Below are positions 10,302 to 22,300 of a stretch of DNA of 64,000 nt, piece by piece. Position numbers and translations under genes: made by a program. Within the stretch, counting starts at the first letter, position 1; the number at the start of each line of letters is the position of its first letter. This stretch comes from Siphonodentalium dalli (Eukaryota; Mollusca; Scaphopoda; Gadilida; Siphonodentaliidae). The stretch covers positions 76,735,980 through 76,799,979 of the forward strand of contig CP136063.1 in the NCBI GenBank assembly GCA_032622095.1, written 5' to 3'. The notes under the pieces are model-generated. The model saw nothing but the letters and a program-made list of their open reading frames with translations, was not told where the DNA came from and did not search any database.

Positions 10302-11059
10302 GTAAGTAATGGAATCGTACTTGACATTGCCGATTAGTAAAATTATTAAGCCTTCTATAACGATCGAGACATGACATTAATTTACTTTGTTTCAGTCACA
10401 AATAGGCACAAAACATTGATCAATATCGAGATTTTCCCATGGTGTGATGATGTTTATAAAATATAACATCTGTTTTTAATAACCGAGAGTCGCAGATATT
10501 TAATATAAGGTTGGTTGTGTTGTTCAGAGTGTTAATTTGAATCTAAAATCTGCATAAAACATAAGGAAACTGACGAAATTCGGTCATTTTTAAACAAAAT
10601 ATTGCTAAGGCGGGGAACATCACAGAAAACGGCGGCGATCAGTAAGTTTCGTTTACCAATCAACAACGGTGGTGAACGAGCGATATATTATTGCCAATTT
10701 CAGATAACTTTCGAATTTTGATAACAATTTGAGAACCTGCTAATTTACCAAAATCTATGTAAATATAGGTCTATGTTATTATTGTCGGTTACACACATAC
10801 ACTGCATCATAATTACACGTTCAGATGGTGTTTCATCTAGCATTGCGCATTATGTATCGATCAATATATAGATTAATTTATATTGCTATCTTTCAAACAC
10901 GAGCTTCAGACCAAAACAACCATACGTATGTATTATGTTGAACCAACATCGGGACAATATTTAGGTATAAATGATATACATTATATATAAACATCGTAAG
11001 TTACGTTATACTCACAAAAAAATCACCTTTATGTCAAAAGACTTATAGACCCAACACTG
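10302..11059. other. No feature seen
   Basis: AT-rich sequence, intronic if the candidate exon is real. A second GC-rich patch (AACGGCGGCGATCAGTAAGT) lies near 10629. No exon supported. Confidence 0.35.
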
Positions 11060-11069
11060 ATGTCATACA

Positions 11070-11200
11070 GACAACAATGTTGGACGCCATCTAGAATAAC
11101 AAAGTTTCACCAAAGCGGATTTTATATATGCTATACTGAGGACTATGCAGCGTCTTTTGAAACAAAACTCGCTTCAATTTATTCCGGGTTAACCCATTAT
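11070..11200 (+). repeat. Diverged fragment of foldback block B
   Basis: Resembles 3744-3898 in the same orientation: GTTGGACGCCAT, AAGCGGATTTTA, GATATG/ATGCTATAC, GTCTTTTGAAAC..AAAAC and TTCCGGGTTAACCC versus TTCCGGGTCGAACCC. It is an isolated scrap without arm A. Confidence 0.5.
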
Positions 11201-11269
11201 GTCGCGTACCACGACCAATCTAATACACGACCATGTCACATTATGTGTGTTTACCATTTAAAATTCCAT

Positions 11270-11665
11270 TAGTTGTTCCATCTGTGGGGAAATATGGGCC
11301 TATTCCCCAGACAGTGGCGTTTTATTTTTGTAGGTACTACATGGGCCATAACTCTAGCATCAAATTGTGGATAAAACAATCGATATGTGGATATCATATC
11401 CCCCATACTGGTTTATCATCATACCAAAATGACATCAAACTCCGAAAACTGATGCATGAGTTATAATGCAAAATGTTTATTGTATGTTTTCCAAGTCCAA
11501 CAAGGGCCATAACAATGGTGGGTACGCGTGGACGAAACCAACAACATTTGGATGTCTGTTCTCCCATGTTGGTCTATATCACCATACCAAAGGATATCAA
11601 AATCCGATAACTGATGCTTGAGTTATAATGCAAAATGTTTGTATGGACGGACGGACGGTGACATC
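11270..11665 (+). repeat. Two-copy tandem repeat ending in (GGAC)n
   Basis: Units share GGGCCATAAC, a CCATACTGGT/CCATGTTGGT phrase, CATCATACCAAAATGACATC-like text and TGAGTTATAATGCAAAATGT. The copies are about 185 bases apart and end at GGACGGACGGACGG (11646-11659). GGGCCATAAC and (ACGG)n also mark the elements at 27706-34323. Confidence 0.65.
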
Positions 11666-12849
11666 GACTATATAGCTTCGTACGAGTGCATAATTATACC
11701 CAGTCTGTATAAACATACACTCAGATTCATATTGATATTGTTTGTTTTTTTTGTTTTTGTGTGTGTATATGTGGGTATGTAGTTTACTCCAGACTGAATA
11801 ATACCATATATATGGCGTAGACCTAATATACCTGATATGATACGGTATATCCAATTGTGATTGTGTTCTTTGATCTTAAACTGGGACGAATTGTATAGTA
11901 AGTAATGGAATTATGCACTAAAGGAAATAACTGACAGTTCTAAAATAAAATTCAAACACGAATTAAATCCTTTATCAGTGGGGAGATCGTTCAACGCCGT
12001 TGTTCGCCAACGTCAACGCCGTTTGCTTCTGATTCGATGAAACCTGAACCTTTTTACTATGTTTTATTGTGACCGAGGCATGTTCGAGACGGAATGAACA
12101 CTAACAAGGGCGATATGTGTTTCGTTTAACCTAGATACGTACAATAAATTTAAAAAATGTGGCTGTTATACTGTAGAAACATTGACAATTTCAAGCTAGA
12201 AACTGACATTCGCATAAAGTAGGTAGATTCCGCAAAACAATTATACTACTGGTACGTGGTTTTAAGCTGCGTATATATAACAGATGGAATCAATATAAAT
12301 TGGGTGTTAATAAAGGTATATAAGCAAAATCGAGAGAGATTACACACCTAAAAATAACGTGTTACTGAACTTCTCGCCTCGATTAATCTAAAAATAATAA
12401 CAATCCCCACCAATGTTTGCCGTTAAACGTCATTGTAACGTATCACCGCCGTTGGACATTGGACTACATAGTGTGATGTTGTTTGGTTAAGTATTTTCTT
12501 CTAAATGTAAAAGTCATATTTTATAACACGGATATATTACTTAATTTTTGTTAAGTTGTCGCTAAATATGCATTTTTTAAGGATTCAGATATGTAAGTTT
12601 CTGGTTCTATATTGGTCGCTGGGATTTCAAAGGGTACGTATTTTTGAAAAATGAACTGTCCTCATTCAGCAGAGTGTCGTCAATCTCACATATTCTGTTG
12701 CTTACAAGAGAAACCATATTATATGATGCCAATTGCAACTGGCATATAAGTATGACGGTGATGTCTAGACGTCATAACCACACACTGATTCGGTGTTAAA
12801 TGTGTCTCAGAGGTAAAACCATTGCATACTAAAAGTCATAGACTTTGTG
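11666..12849. other. No feature seen
   Basis: AT-rich sequence with many short overlapping frames. A small hairpin ATGATGCCAATTG/CAACTGGCATAT lies near 12723-12748. No gene supported. Confidence 0.35.
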
Positions 12850-14741
12850 GCCGGATTCGTCATCTCAGGTTTAAACCTGGTCTACGTAAACCTCTAGGTT
12901 TAAACCGCCGTGAGTCAACAAAATCCGAGGTTTAAACCTGAGACCGCAGGTCTAAGTGACGCATTCGTCATCTCTGGTTTAAACCTGGTCCAGCCAGACC
13001 AGTGGTTTAGCAGTAGTGTCTCTGTATCGTCGAGATAAATAATCCCACGTTCCCAATGCGAACCGCCTCGTTTTATTGATTGCGAAAATCAATAATTACG
13101 TCAGCGAGCATATTTTGATTGGAAATGTATAAGCGAGAGCATTAACACCTATACAGCGTGTGGGGATAAGTTTTTGTCAATTTCGTTAATTTTTTTGCGT
13201 TTTATAAGCTTAAACCGGCAACTAAACCATCTAATTCGATGGTCCAGCTAAACCAGCTTTACCGAGGCTCAACTTGAGATGACGAATCCGTCTTTTCTTC
13301 GTCGCGGTTTAGAATTGTCAAACAATCAGTCAAAGGGTGGAGCTGTAAATAATCTCGAGTGAGGGCGTGTCTAAGTGACGACTGCTGACTGGACCAGGTG
13401 TTATCGTGTCACAGTTGATTCATTCGCACGCGAGCTTTGCTCAGATATGGACATCTTCCTTCAATATGATTTTTCCAACTATCTTTTGTTTTTATTGGCT
13501 TGTGGCAATCACAATCTACGAATTCATTTGAAGGGTTCAACGTTTTAATTTTGACACCGAGACGATGCTACTGCATGACCAGATATGCTATACACATAGT
13601 TTGCAATCCTAAACTTATATTGCTATATGTGTCAAATTTGATAACTTATTTTGATGTAGATCATGCCACAAAGCTCTACTCTGGCTACGCCCATAACTGT
13701 CCATAATATTCCACAGTTCAAAATCTGGGAACTTTTTGATTTTCTGCATGACGGGAAATTTATGACATTGAAAAAAAGCAACGCATGTAATATATTTCTT
13801 TATTAAAAGCTGTCCTTCTTCGTGCTTGCCCACTTCCAACAGTTCAGATGCCGCTTCTGGTGTGCAATCATAAGCAAATTGCCTTTACTTGACTGACTTT
13901 TGGTCCAGGGTTGATTCGATTTTGGAGCCTTTATTCTGCGTCAGAGGGCAGGCCCATTTGTGCGACAGGGGCCTGCGACACCTTTGGGCACATTATGATC
14001 ATTTGAACATTTTAATTTAAAACAAAAATTTATTTATATTTAAAACAAACAATATTAATTTAAATTCAAAATTGTATTTCTTGTTAGATTCAACTCCTTA
14101 CTCAATTTAACAACACAATTTGTTCATTTTTTTAAAAATAATTTTTTTATTATTTTCAAATCAAATTTTGTTAAACCTAACGCCGTTATACCATCCGAGT
14201 CACAACACCTAATTTGGTTGAAATCGGTCCAGGGGTATGGGAGAACAGTTGCGAACAGACAAACGGACATAGAGGTAGACAGGTGCTATACCCTTTAATA
14301 TATACATATATACATGTAAATACACCAATTTTTTTTTTTTTCGGGTAAAGCATCTTGCAAAAAAATCAATCACAAACAAAGTGATGAACAGCGCGTGAAA
14401 CTCGTGTTGAGAGATATGGCCTTAAGTTTGTCAGATTGATTTAAACCCAGAATATTATCAGATCAATGGCCCATGAGCGATACTTTGATGAATAAATCCA
14501 TTGAGCGTGCACGCGTTCGTGATAATTTATGACGTGTCAATAACTATTGTATCGGCCTGTCTTTTGGTCCGATTGGTAAGAGTGTAGTTTGACTGCATGC
14601 TCATATCACCGAATCGAGTTGTCAGTTAGCTGGCAACTGAACGTCAAAAACGCCTACTTAGACCAGGTTTGGCTGGACCGCCAATATAGGTTTAAACCAG
14701 GTTTAAACTCGGAAGTTTAAACCGGAGATGACGAATCCGGC
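12850..14741. mobile_element. Inverted-repeat element with GGTTTAAACC motifs (possibly nested)
   Basis: It starts GCCGGATTCGTCATCT and ends with its exact complement AGATGACGAATCCGGC, followed inward on both sides by GGTTTAAAC motifs. A second pair of such ends (12961 and 13277-13291) delimits a 331-base inner unit, so the region is either two nested copies or a fused pair. Relatives lie at 16091-16500 and 38718-38914. No transposase is visible. The flanking GGCC/GGCC does not identify a superfamily. Confidence 0.65.
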
Positions 14742-15083
14742 CTGTGAGTCTGGCATATATCCCGTACAGTATAGCGACAGAAAATGCGTGGCGTTATCGA
14801 AATCAACTTCCAATTTATCGCATGCACAGACAGGGATGTCATTTCTCTGCGTTGTGTTCGTTATAATAGTCACCTTTTTGTCTACGTGTCGACGTTTACT
14901 GTGATACAGATAGGGATGACGGCGAGAATACAACTATCCGAATATTAACACGCCCATGTATATGTACTATAACACGTTTATCGTAGTTGAGCCGTTTCCG
15001 GTCGATGGCCAGGTAGGATGTCGGACTGCATTTTGCAGACCCCTTCACCATATATGCTTATGTGTGTGTTCAACATATCCTCT
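14742..15083. other. No feature seen
   Basis: Non-repetitive-looking AT-rich DNA. No gene or RNA feature supported. Confidence 0.35.
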
Positions 15084-15436
15084 CACAAATACGCACATAA
15101 TCGACCTATAATGTGAAATAGGTATTTGACTATTTGATTCTGAATAAGCAGATAGTGGAGTCATAGCCGTTATTTCGTTTTCTGGCGCGAGCCACAGTGG
15201 AAACACATGTCAAAGAACGTACACCTGAACAGTCGTGAGTTGGCTTCTTTATGTCACTGTCCGCATATAATGTACTTAGAATCGCCTTATTATGAGTCGA
15301 AAATGTGACTAAAACGCTTTCATTTTCAGCACATTATCGACTCAAAATGAGGCGATTCTTAGCAGATTATCCAGATTATATACCTAAAACAGGTCCTATT
15401 ATAAGCAGATAATGTGCGTATTTTCGGGAGAACAGG
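15084..15436 (+). mobile_element. Non-autonomous element with long internal hairpin, copy 1
   Basis: Matches 45556-45896 along its length in the same orientation. Shared blocks include GATAATGG/GATAGTGGA, CCGTTATTTCGTTTT, GCCACAGTG and TTTTCGGGAGAACAG at the right end. The inner part 15264-15371 folds into a long stem (AGAATCGCCTTATTATGAGT against its near-complement). No protein is encoded. Confidence 0.75.
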
Positions 15437-15499
15437 CTGGTGTGTTGTGTCCGGTAGGATTTTTGGACTGGCCGTTTGCCGGCGCTAATCTTATTGACA

Positions 15500-15595
15500 A
15501 TGATTGATTGATTGGTTGATTGATTGATTGATTGATTTATTGAGGGTTTAACATCGTTTTAGCCGGTAGGCCGTATCACGACCAAGATAAGAATC
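15500..15595 (-). mobile_element. LINE 3' end with (ATCA)n tail, minus strand
   Basis: Read on the minus strand, CCTACCGGCTAAAACGATGT, TTAAACCCTCAATAAAT and then (ATCA)n form a typical non-LTR retrotransposon 3' end with a tetranucleotide tail. The tail on the plus strand is (TGAT)n at 15500-15540. The same style (CGGCTAAAGCGACTTAAAAT then CAAA repeats) ends the LINE at 41106. No coding remnant is attached. Confidence 0.6.
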
Positions 15596-15599
15596 ATTA

Positions 15600-16090
15600 G
15601 TACGTGATTGCATCAAACAAGATCGCAGCGAATCAACTGTGTGGATAAATCAGACAGTGGATTAGATTATAACAATGTCCAAATAAAAACACCCAAGATA
15701 AAGGCTTCCACAGTCAGGAATATAAATTCAAGAACTGACAGGTGTGCTAGCAAACTATAAAACGTATGAATGTAGTACTCGAATACAAACTCGATAGCAA
15801 ATATATAACACGAAATTATCAACGCTGCACATCGAAATATGTAAAGTAATTTTTAACAACATGTTTTATATTGAGAAGTTATTTATAATATTTGATGAGT
15901 CGCGCATGAACCTTTATCAATGCGTCACGATGACGGTTGGGTGGGTGAGACAGATGTGTCATCTTGCACCCAAATCGACAGACTCAAACTATACATACTG
16001 TTTGGTGCATGTATAGTTAATCGTTTCTCACCAAGAATCTGGCTAAATTTTTATAGTTTAAACATGAACCTCTCTTTCTTAGGTCCGAAT
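15600..16090. other. No feature seen
   Basis: No supported gene or repeat boundary. Confidence 0.35.
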
Positions 16091-16500
16091 CGGCATCTCT
16101 GGTTTAGACTAGATTTTATTCTAGATCAGGTTTAACTCCAGTTTAAACTAGGTTTAAGTAGGATTTAAACTTGGTTTTACTGTAGTTAACCTATGTTTTA
16201 TGGGTGTAAAACTGGGTTTTAGTGTTGTTAAACCCAGTTTTGCGATAAACTCAGTTTAAGTTTGTGGAATTCGATCCCAATTGAAACTAGGTTTTATTGA
16301 CGTGATAAAGCTATGGTAATGCTACGAATTGTTTGTGGTAATTTACTATATAGTCATCAGTATAAGCGTCTGTATATATGAGTTATACGTACCATACGTC
16401 TCGTCTCGAAAATGTACCTTTAAATATACTTTGAAAAACATCAAAGTTAAACTACCCTACCCCAGGTTTTACTAAAACCTAGTTTTGTGGGTTTAATTAT
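16091..16500. repeat. Decayed GGTTTAAAC-motif element
   Basis: Begins near GGCATCTCTGGTTTAGAC, similar to the CGTCATCTCTGGTTTAAAC terminus of the 12850-14741 family. It holds repeated AGGTTTAA, GGATTTAAAC and TGGGTTTTA motifs on both strands and ends near ACCTAGTTTTGTGGG. A clear right terminus is missing. Confidence 0.45.
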
Positions 16501-16799
16501 TCTGTCGATTTTTTTCGCCCAGTATTGATGTTGTTTCTTCGCGTGTATGGGAGTGTTTATTTTGAATTGAATTCCACCATTTATTTTTGTTATTTTTCGT
16601 TAGATTACTATATTCAGTTTATTCCTTGTAAAGAACTAAAATCATGGACCGTATAATCTGCTCCATTGGCTGGTGAATTATATTTTGGTATAATCAGGGG
16701 AAATGATAAAGAATATAACGAGGCTAGTTCATTCCAAAAGACGTTGTGGTAAACATGAGACAATGCATTCATCAACTAATAATAATCGCGTATTACCGG

Positions 16800-17620
16800 G
16801 TGGGAGCACTATTATAACTAATGTGTATAAACGATTACACATCAAATGTGTAAACCCGGTTAATATACATAACAATGTGTAGTTTTACATACAAATACAT
16901 TGACCAAGTGCCGTTCTACACATAATGTGTACATTTTATTACACACACTTGTGTAAGAATGTAGATCGTGCGCATTGCGTGCCTTCAGTTTCATAGTCTG
17001 CTACATGACGACGATATTGTTTGAGTATATGTTTTGGAATACAATTTACTACTGTCTCAGTGCCCATGTAATTTTGAGTGACGAGAATAAACAAATTGTA
17101 GACAAGGAATGTAAGTTCAGAATTCCGACTTGTGAGTATTGTATAAATGATATATGAGGATATATTTGTTAAAACTTTCATGAAGAATACTGCTCTTACT
17201 CTTGTTTATATGATTGTTGTAACACGTTAATACTAATCACGTGCAACCACGCCACGACCATGGTTTGTTCATTTAAAACGAAAGCTCACACACGACAGAG
17301 CAAAATATTACGTACCATTGTACGCCATGAAAGTTTTAACATGTAAATCTCCATTTGCCATGAATACTATATACCCACAGTTCGGAATACTGAACTTTAC
17401 ATTCTTGTCTACGATATATATGTGTAAGAATTTACACAACATGTGTAAGGCATAGGTGTTGATGTTATGCACACCAGTGTGTATACATGTGTATAAATTG
17501 ACCCATTTATTGTGTAAAATATGTTTAAGATAAAAAATGAATAATGGTCGTGTAGCAGGGCTACACGTTGTTTGTAGAAACCCTACACATTAGTCATAAG
17601 TGTGTGTGGTGGGGGTATCC
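16800..17620. repeat. Region of clustered TGTGTA/TACACA motifs with weak inverted ends
   Basis: CACTATTATAACTAATGTGT at the left resembles the complement of ACACATTAGTCATAAGTG at the right (near 17584-17601). Numerous TGTGTA and TACACA motifs, often as inverted pairs (ATTACACATCAAATGTGTAA), cluster near both ends. Subterminal motif clusters of this kind are seen in some DNA transposons, but no target duplication is evident and the middle is featureless. Confidence 0.35.
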
Positions 17621-18660
17621 CCCATGCAGCCACCTGACTCCCTGAAACTAGCGTACACATAGAATAATAACATGACTATCGCGCGCGACGAAGCTTTTCA
17701 GTAGCTTGCGGTGTGGACATAAAAATCGCGCGCTTTGAACTGCTACGGACGTTAGAAAACGGCCGTTATAATCGCTCGCTCGCGCCCGGTGTGGAACAAC
17801 CTTTAATTGTCAATAATTTGTATGTATTTATTAAAAAGTTCGAACAAGACGGAATATTCGATGTTGACATTCATGAATGACATTACATTCACAATCTGAT
17901 TCCGTAAGAAATATAAATCCACGTTGTGCTACATGTAGTATCGAATTAAATCATCTTTGTTTTGTTTCAACGTTCATCCTCGAGCACAGTCCTGACACGT
18001 CGAAAATACCCGGGAATTGTACTTGGAAGTCAACGATCTTGTAGGTTGTGAGAATTTAGTGACAGTTGCCATGGCGATGGGAAATCTGGTCTTATAGATG
18101 TAGATATTCTCGAAGCAAAAATATATCCTTCATTTATAAATATGATCTAAACAATTAAGTGGTATATATGTGGTATATTCCAATAACATGTTATGTTTTG
18201 GGAAACAGTATAACTATAAGCTCGGACCACGGAATTGTGTTTGGATGCATGCAATCGCTCCGAATCATTGTGACGCGAATCGAGTCATATGATACATATG
18301 ATATGAAACTCGTGTTTCTCTTATATGAAATTTATTAAACTCGTCAAGAGTTGAAATTCAAAGGCTCGACAAAAACGGAAAATGCTAAGGCTATTTTCAT
18401 AAATTTATATGAGAGAAACACTTCATATTCTCTATATATTCCGTTATTTTAATGTATACATGTACTCGTTGTATTCTATCACTACTACCGTATATTTCCT
18501 ATCGTTATTGATGTTGGATGACGTCGACCATAAAGCACATACTATAATTATTCCATTCTATTTAAGATGTATATATGACAAATACAAGTATCTAGCCCTG
18601 TGTGTTTCCATGTGTACGTTAGTCTGATATTAAGTAAAGCTGAGAAAGCTATACTCTTCA
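17621..18660. other. No feature seen; one CpG-rich patch
   Basis: 17665-17790 is richer in CG dinucleotides (TCGCGCGCGACGAAGC, AATCGCGCGC, CGCTCGCTCGCGCCC) than its surroundings. It could be a regulatory or promoter patch, but no donor-flanked exon is adjacent. Confidence 0.3.
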
Positions 18661-18819
18661 TGTACGGCGATATGTGTTATGTGATAAACCACAATAGAGG
18701 GCGCGATCCTATCAATAGAATAGGTCGTTCAAGACATGGTTCAAGTCGTTCAACCCACAATTTAGGAAACTTTAGACTTGACGTTGCAGAGAATGTTTAG
18801 TGATTGCCAGCGCGGACCG
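18661..18819 (+). repeat. Local direct repeat, copy 1 of pair X
   Basis: Matches 19912-20128 in the same orientation: TGTACGGCGATATG, GATAAACCACAATAGAG, CGATCCTATCAATAG, GTTGCAGA and CAGCGCGGACC. The second copy carries about 60 additional bases before its last block. Confidence 0.75.
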
Positions 18820-19182
18820 CAGTTAATACAAGAAAACCATAATCAGAAATGGTACCGCCCTCAAGATTATATTATTACGCATAAATATAAATTATAAAAG
18901 AAAATGTAAAATATATTGGTTACATGAATGCACCGCCTCATAATTCCGTTAAAACAACTAATCCTTCAAATTATTACAAAAAATACGGCTTATTACTGCA
19001 GGTGTCTAATTTACCACACCAGAAGTATCTACATTGTAAATGCGGATCAAAAATCGGAGTCATTGTGTTCCCGCAATTTAATCTTCAACCGTGGTCCAGC
19101 CATTGTTGATATCTAAACATTGAAAGCAATTAATGCGGTCATAATAGTTACATACTGCAACTATCAATCCACGAATACGATA

Positions 19183-19374
19183 TATGATTGATAGAACAAA
19201 CCACTATTATGATGATCGTGTCGTTATTTGTTTAAAATACGTATCAATTAACATATACGCACCCGTTCCCTCGTTAAAATCAACATATTTCGACCATTTT
19301 AGGGGATCTCCACGAATTCGGGGACCTCCGCAAATAGATATTCGCAAATAGGGACCTACTGCGAATTGTCACAA
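19183..19374 (+). repeat. Local direct duplication, copy 1 of pair Y
   Basis: Almost identical to 19529-19720 (offset 346). Long exact stretches include ACAAACCACTATTATGATGA and the following GTGTCGTTATTTGTTTAAAA. High identity over 190 bases indicates a recent duplication. Confidence 0.88.
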
Positions 19375-19528
19375 CAGGCTATCAGTTGGTTGAATACTAT
19401 TTCCATTTTTACTATAAAGTAAGCAAGTAAATATCGAATGACGATACATATATTTGTAAACTAGCATTGCAAATAATGTTATTGGGACGAAAAGTCGCAA
19501 AACTTGTTCCGTATTATAATGATGATGA

Positions 19529-19720
19529 TATGATTGATATAACAAACCACTATTATGATGATCGTGTCGTTATTTGTTTAAAATACGTATCAATTGACAT
19601 ATACGCACCCGTTACCTCGTTAAAATCAACATATTTCGACAATTTGAGGGGAACTCCGCGAATTCGGGAATCTCCGCAAATAGACATCCGCAAATAGGGC
19701 CTACTGCGAATTGTCAAAAC
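19529..19720 (+). repeat. Local direct duplication, copy 2 of pair Y
   Basis: Partner of 19183-19374. Both end in the phrase CTACTGCGAATTGTCAMAAC. Differences are a handful of substitutions and a small deletion (AGGGACC versus AGGGCC). Confidence 0.88.
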
Positions 19721-19911
19721 CGATTATATATTTATAAAACGTCCACAGACACACAACGATCTAAAATTTGCCCACCAGTATACACCCGATGGGCGTTAAT
19801 GGTAGCATTAATATTGTCGGGTGGAGAGATTTCTCGTGTTTATTGTGGTTGTGTTTAGATAATCCCCTTTTGATGTGCCCGTCTGATGAAGCAACCCTTT
19901 TACCATTTTAA

Positions 19912-20128
19912 TGTATGGCGATTTGTTTGTTGTTATATGATAAACCACAATAGAGAGACGCAATCCTATCAATAGTAAAATGCGTTCAATCCACAATTTT
20001 CGAAATATTAAACTTGATGTTGCAGAAATTGTTTTGTGATAGCTATGGCAATTTCTAAAAGAATATGGCAAAAAATAGTTTCATCGGGAAAATATTTGCC
20101 AAAATTTAAATTTCGACCAGCGCAGACC
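19912..20128 (+). repeat. Local direct repeat, copy 2 of pair X
   Basis: Partner of 18661-18819. The extra segment at about 20045-20110 (GGCAAAAAATAG, ATATTTGCCAAAA) is not in copy 1. The X-Y-Y-X order suggests a local segmental event or a larger element with repeated ends. Confidence 0.7.
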
Positions 20129-21080
20129 GTGACCATTTCCCTGTGTTGGGTTGTCCGGTTAGCCCATAGACTCATAGTCAGAATTCCAAGTTGTGACGAC
20201 GATGTTTTGCTTTAATACTAAACGAATCAGAGGATACCAATTTGCCTGATATTAGGTCTTCCCACGCTATACTTTCTTTAAAATGACTTGTGCACATGGT
20301 TCCCTGTCGCTAGTATGGAACTTCAGATAATTTGACTGTCTCTTAGAATATTGGATGTTGCATAGTTGATACGATCGAATGGCATGTAAACATTACAGGC
20401 ACGCAATTTCAAACGAATATTCATAAAGTTCCAAGTAAATTAACTGCGCCGATGCTAAAACAGCGTGTCGTGACTCAGATGAATTCCAGGTTATATTATA
20501 AACCGCGTGTGGCAACCTGTAGTATCAGTTTTATAGTCAACAACCCCATCGACATCCGTCGCGACATAATTCCCACTAATTTGTACTTGGCAGCGCAAAG
20601 GGTGTCTGTTTGGCATCGTTATTCGTGTATTTTTTCACAGATGAAAATTCGCTGAGACAGAAAGTACGAATTTTATACCTGTTTGCATGATTAGTACTTG
20701 CTCACATCGACAGGCATGCGGAATATACACATATGAGAACCATACATGTGTTCCTAGTCGTAGGAATGTACATGACCGAACTTCCCGAGTGAGTTCTGTT
20801 TCGCGAACGCAAGAATGGCATAAAATATCGACCAGTAACGCGCACGTGGTTATGTGTTTATCACGCGCCCTACCGGCATCGCCTAATTGATAATTTATGT
20901 TTTCTGAAGATTTTAACCCTAATGTTTCATGGTCGTGTCATGTGGTAATGCCTTTATTTTAAAAGTTCCACACCCATTCTCGATGCGAACGTCATTTACG
21001 CCGCGTGACGTCGTTCCTTTCCACATGGAATGGCCTGAACAAGATGATACAGACGGAGGTAACTAAAGACGCCTTTAAGC
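20129..21080. other. No feature seen
   Basis: No gene, RNA gene or repeat boundary supported. Short frames on the plus strand (for example 20452-20655) have no recognisable motif. Confidence 0.35.
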
Positions 21081-21189
21081 AATGTTATACCATACACCAT
21101 CCATGTATAAACAAAGATAAATCTAAAGTTGGAAGCAGACAAAAGCCCATACATCCACGGTCAGGAAAAAAATTACCGATACAAGGTGG

Positions 21190-21310
21190 AAATTTTGTAT
21201 TTTTCAGTTTTGGGGACCCACCACCCCGGGAGCGTAAGTTTTGTCCACCCAGGTCCGGGACACCCACCCGGGACCGTAACAGGTCTGGGACACCCACCCC
21301 CAAAATTGAT
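21190..21310 (+). repeat. Short tandem GGGACACCCACCC repeat
   Basis: CCGGGACACCCACCCGGGAC and TCTGGGACACCCACCCCCAA follow one another, preceded by GGGGACCCACCACCCCGGGA. A related C-rich phrase (GGTGACACCCACCCACCC) is at 22608. Long overlapping frames on both strands arise from this composition. Confidence 0.6.
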
Positions 21311-21714
21311 GAAAATCTTGTAAATTATACTAAATAATGTGTTGACAGGGTAAGGGCCTCTCATTGTGTCTGCACCGGAACTGAGAGAACGCTGATCAAG
21401 TACACCCACAAAAAATAAACAAACAAAGCACATGGCTGAAAATATGCCAACAAAACCAGTGACAAAACCTTTAAAAACCCAAATATTTATGGTTATAAAG
21501 GTAAAATACCCACTTTAACAGGATAGTTGTGTCCCTTATTAGCAATAGGTTTAAATATGTGCATGTGTAAAGTAAAAACACCATCAATTTGATTAAATAA
21601 ACACAGTTCCAGTCCTCTCCATGTGGGAAATCACTGGTGAGCAATGATGAGCTCCCCTTAAAATCATTCTAGGCGAGTGGCGAGTAGCTCTCCTGCAAAA
21701 TGTCGAGGCGAGTA

Positions 21715-21795
21715 GTATCCCAGCAGGAGATGCCGAAGGCATCTCCCGAAAGCCTGAGGGGGAGAGTACGGGAGGGGGAGGGGGGCCTCCCCCGG
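21715..21795. repeat. G-rich inverted motifs
   Basis: GGAGATGCCGAAGGCATCTCC is a perfect short hairpin with a GAA loop, followed by GGGGGAGGGGGGCCTCCCCC. The runs of G could also form quadruplex-like structures. No gene is attached. Confidence 0.5.
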
Positions 21796-22142
21796 AAATA
21801 TTTGAAAATTAGATGCTCTGAGATTGATACTATACAATTTGTCCCACCTCAGAATTTAAAAAACTTCAAATAACGATTTTGTGTCAATAAGTGACAAAAA
21901 TGCAATGCCACATTGCTAATAGTACACAAGCAAGTAAGTTGGTATATTTGAAATAAAGTTATCTGATATATTACGCACATTTGAAGCATGTGTATTCTGA
22001 GTTATCGAAAGTATTTTATTGAACCACGCGGTCTCTCTGTTTGTTGAGCAGAAATTGTATTGCCGATGTGAATCGGAATCAGTTCGATTTTGAATTAATT
22101 CCTCGATCTTTTTTAGTAAATAGCGCATATAATAAAAAGAAA

Positions 22143-22300
22143 ACCTTCGTGTTTTGAGTGAATACCGGAATTACCTCATTCGTGGTCACAGTGAGATACT
22201 GGAATCATCACTCGTGGCCTAAAGACCACTCGTGATGATTCCAGTATCTCATTGTGACCACTCATTAGATACTTCCGGTATTCACTCAAAACACGCAGGT
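22143..22300. repeat. Near-perfect 158-bp hairpin (miniature foldback)
   Basis: Arms of about 74 bases begin CGTGTTTTGAGTGAATACCG and pair around a 7-base loop (CCTAAAG near 22217-22223). Mismatches are few. No coding content. Same design as the hairpins at 5327, 45373 and 63326, but unrelated in sequence. Confidence 0.9.

Noticed and set aside
10288-10404. Tiny two-exon peptide using acceptor TTTGTTTCAG at 10395
   Set aside because: Would give only seven codons (Met-Ala-Asn-Lys-Ser-His-Lys-stop). More likely an unrelated AG.
21129-21323. Overlapping plus and minus frames of 64-110 codons
   Set aside because: Caused by the GGGACACCCACCC tandem repeat, which is open on both strands.
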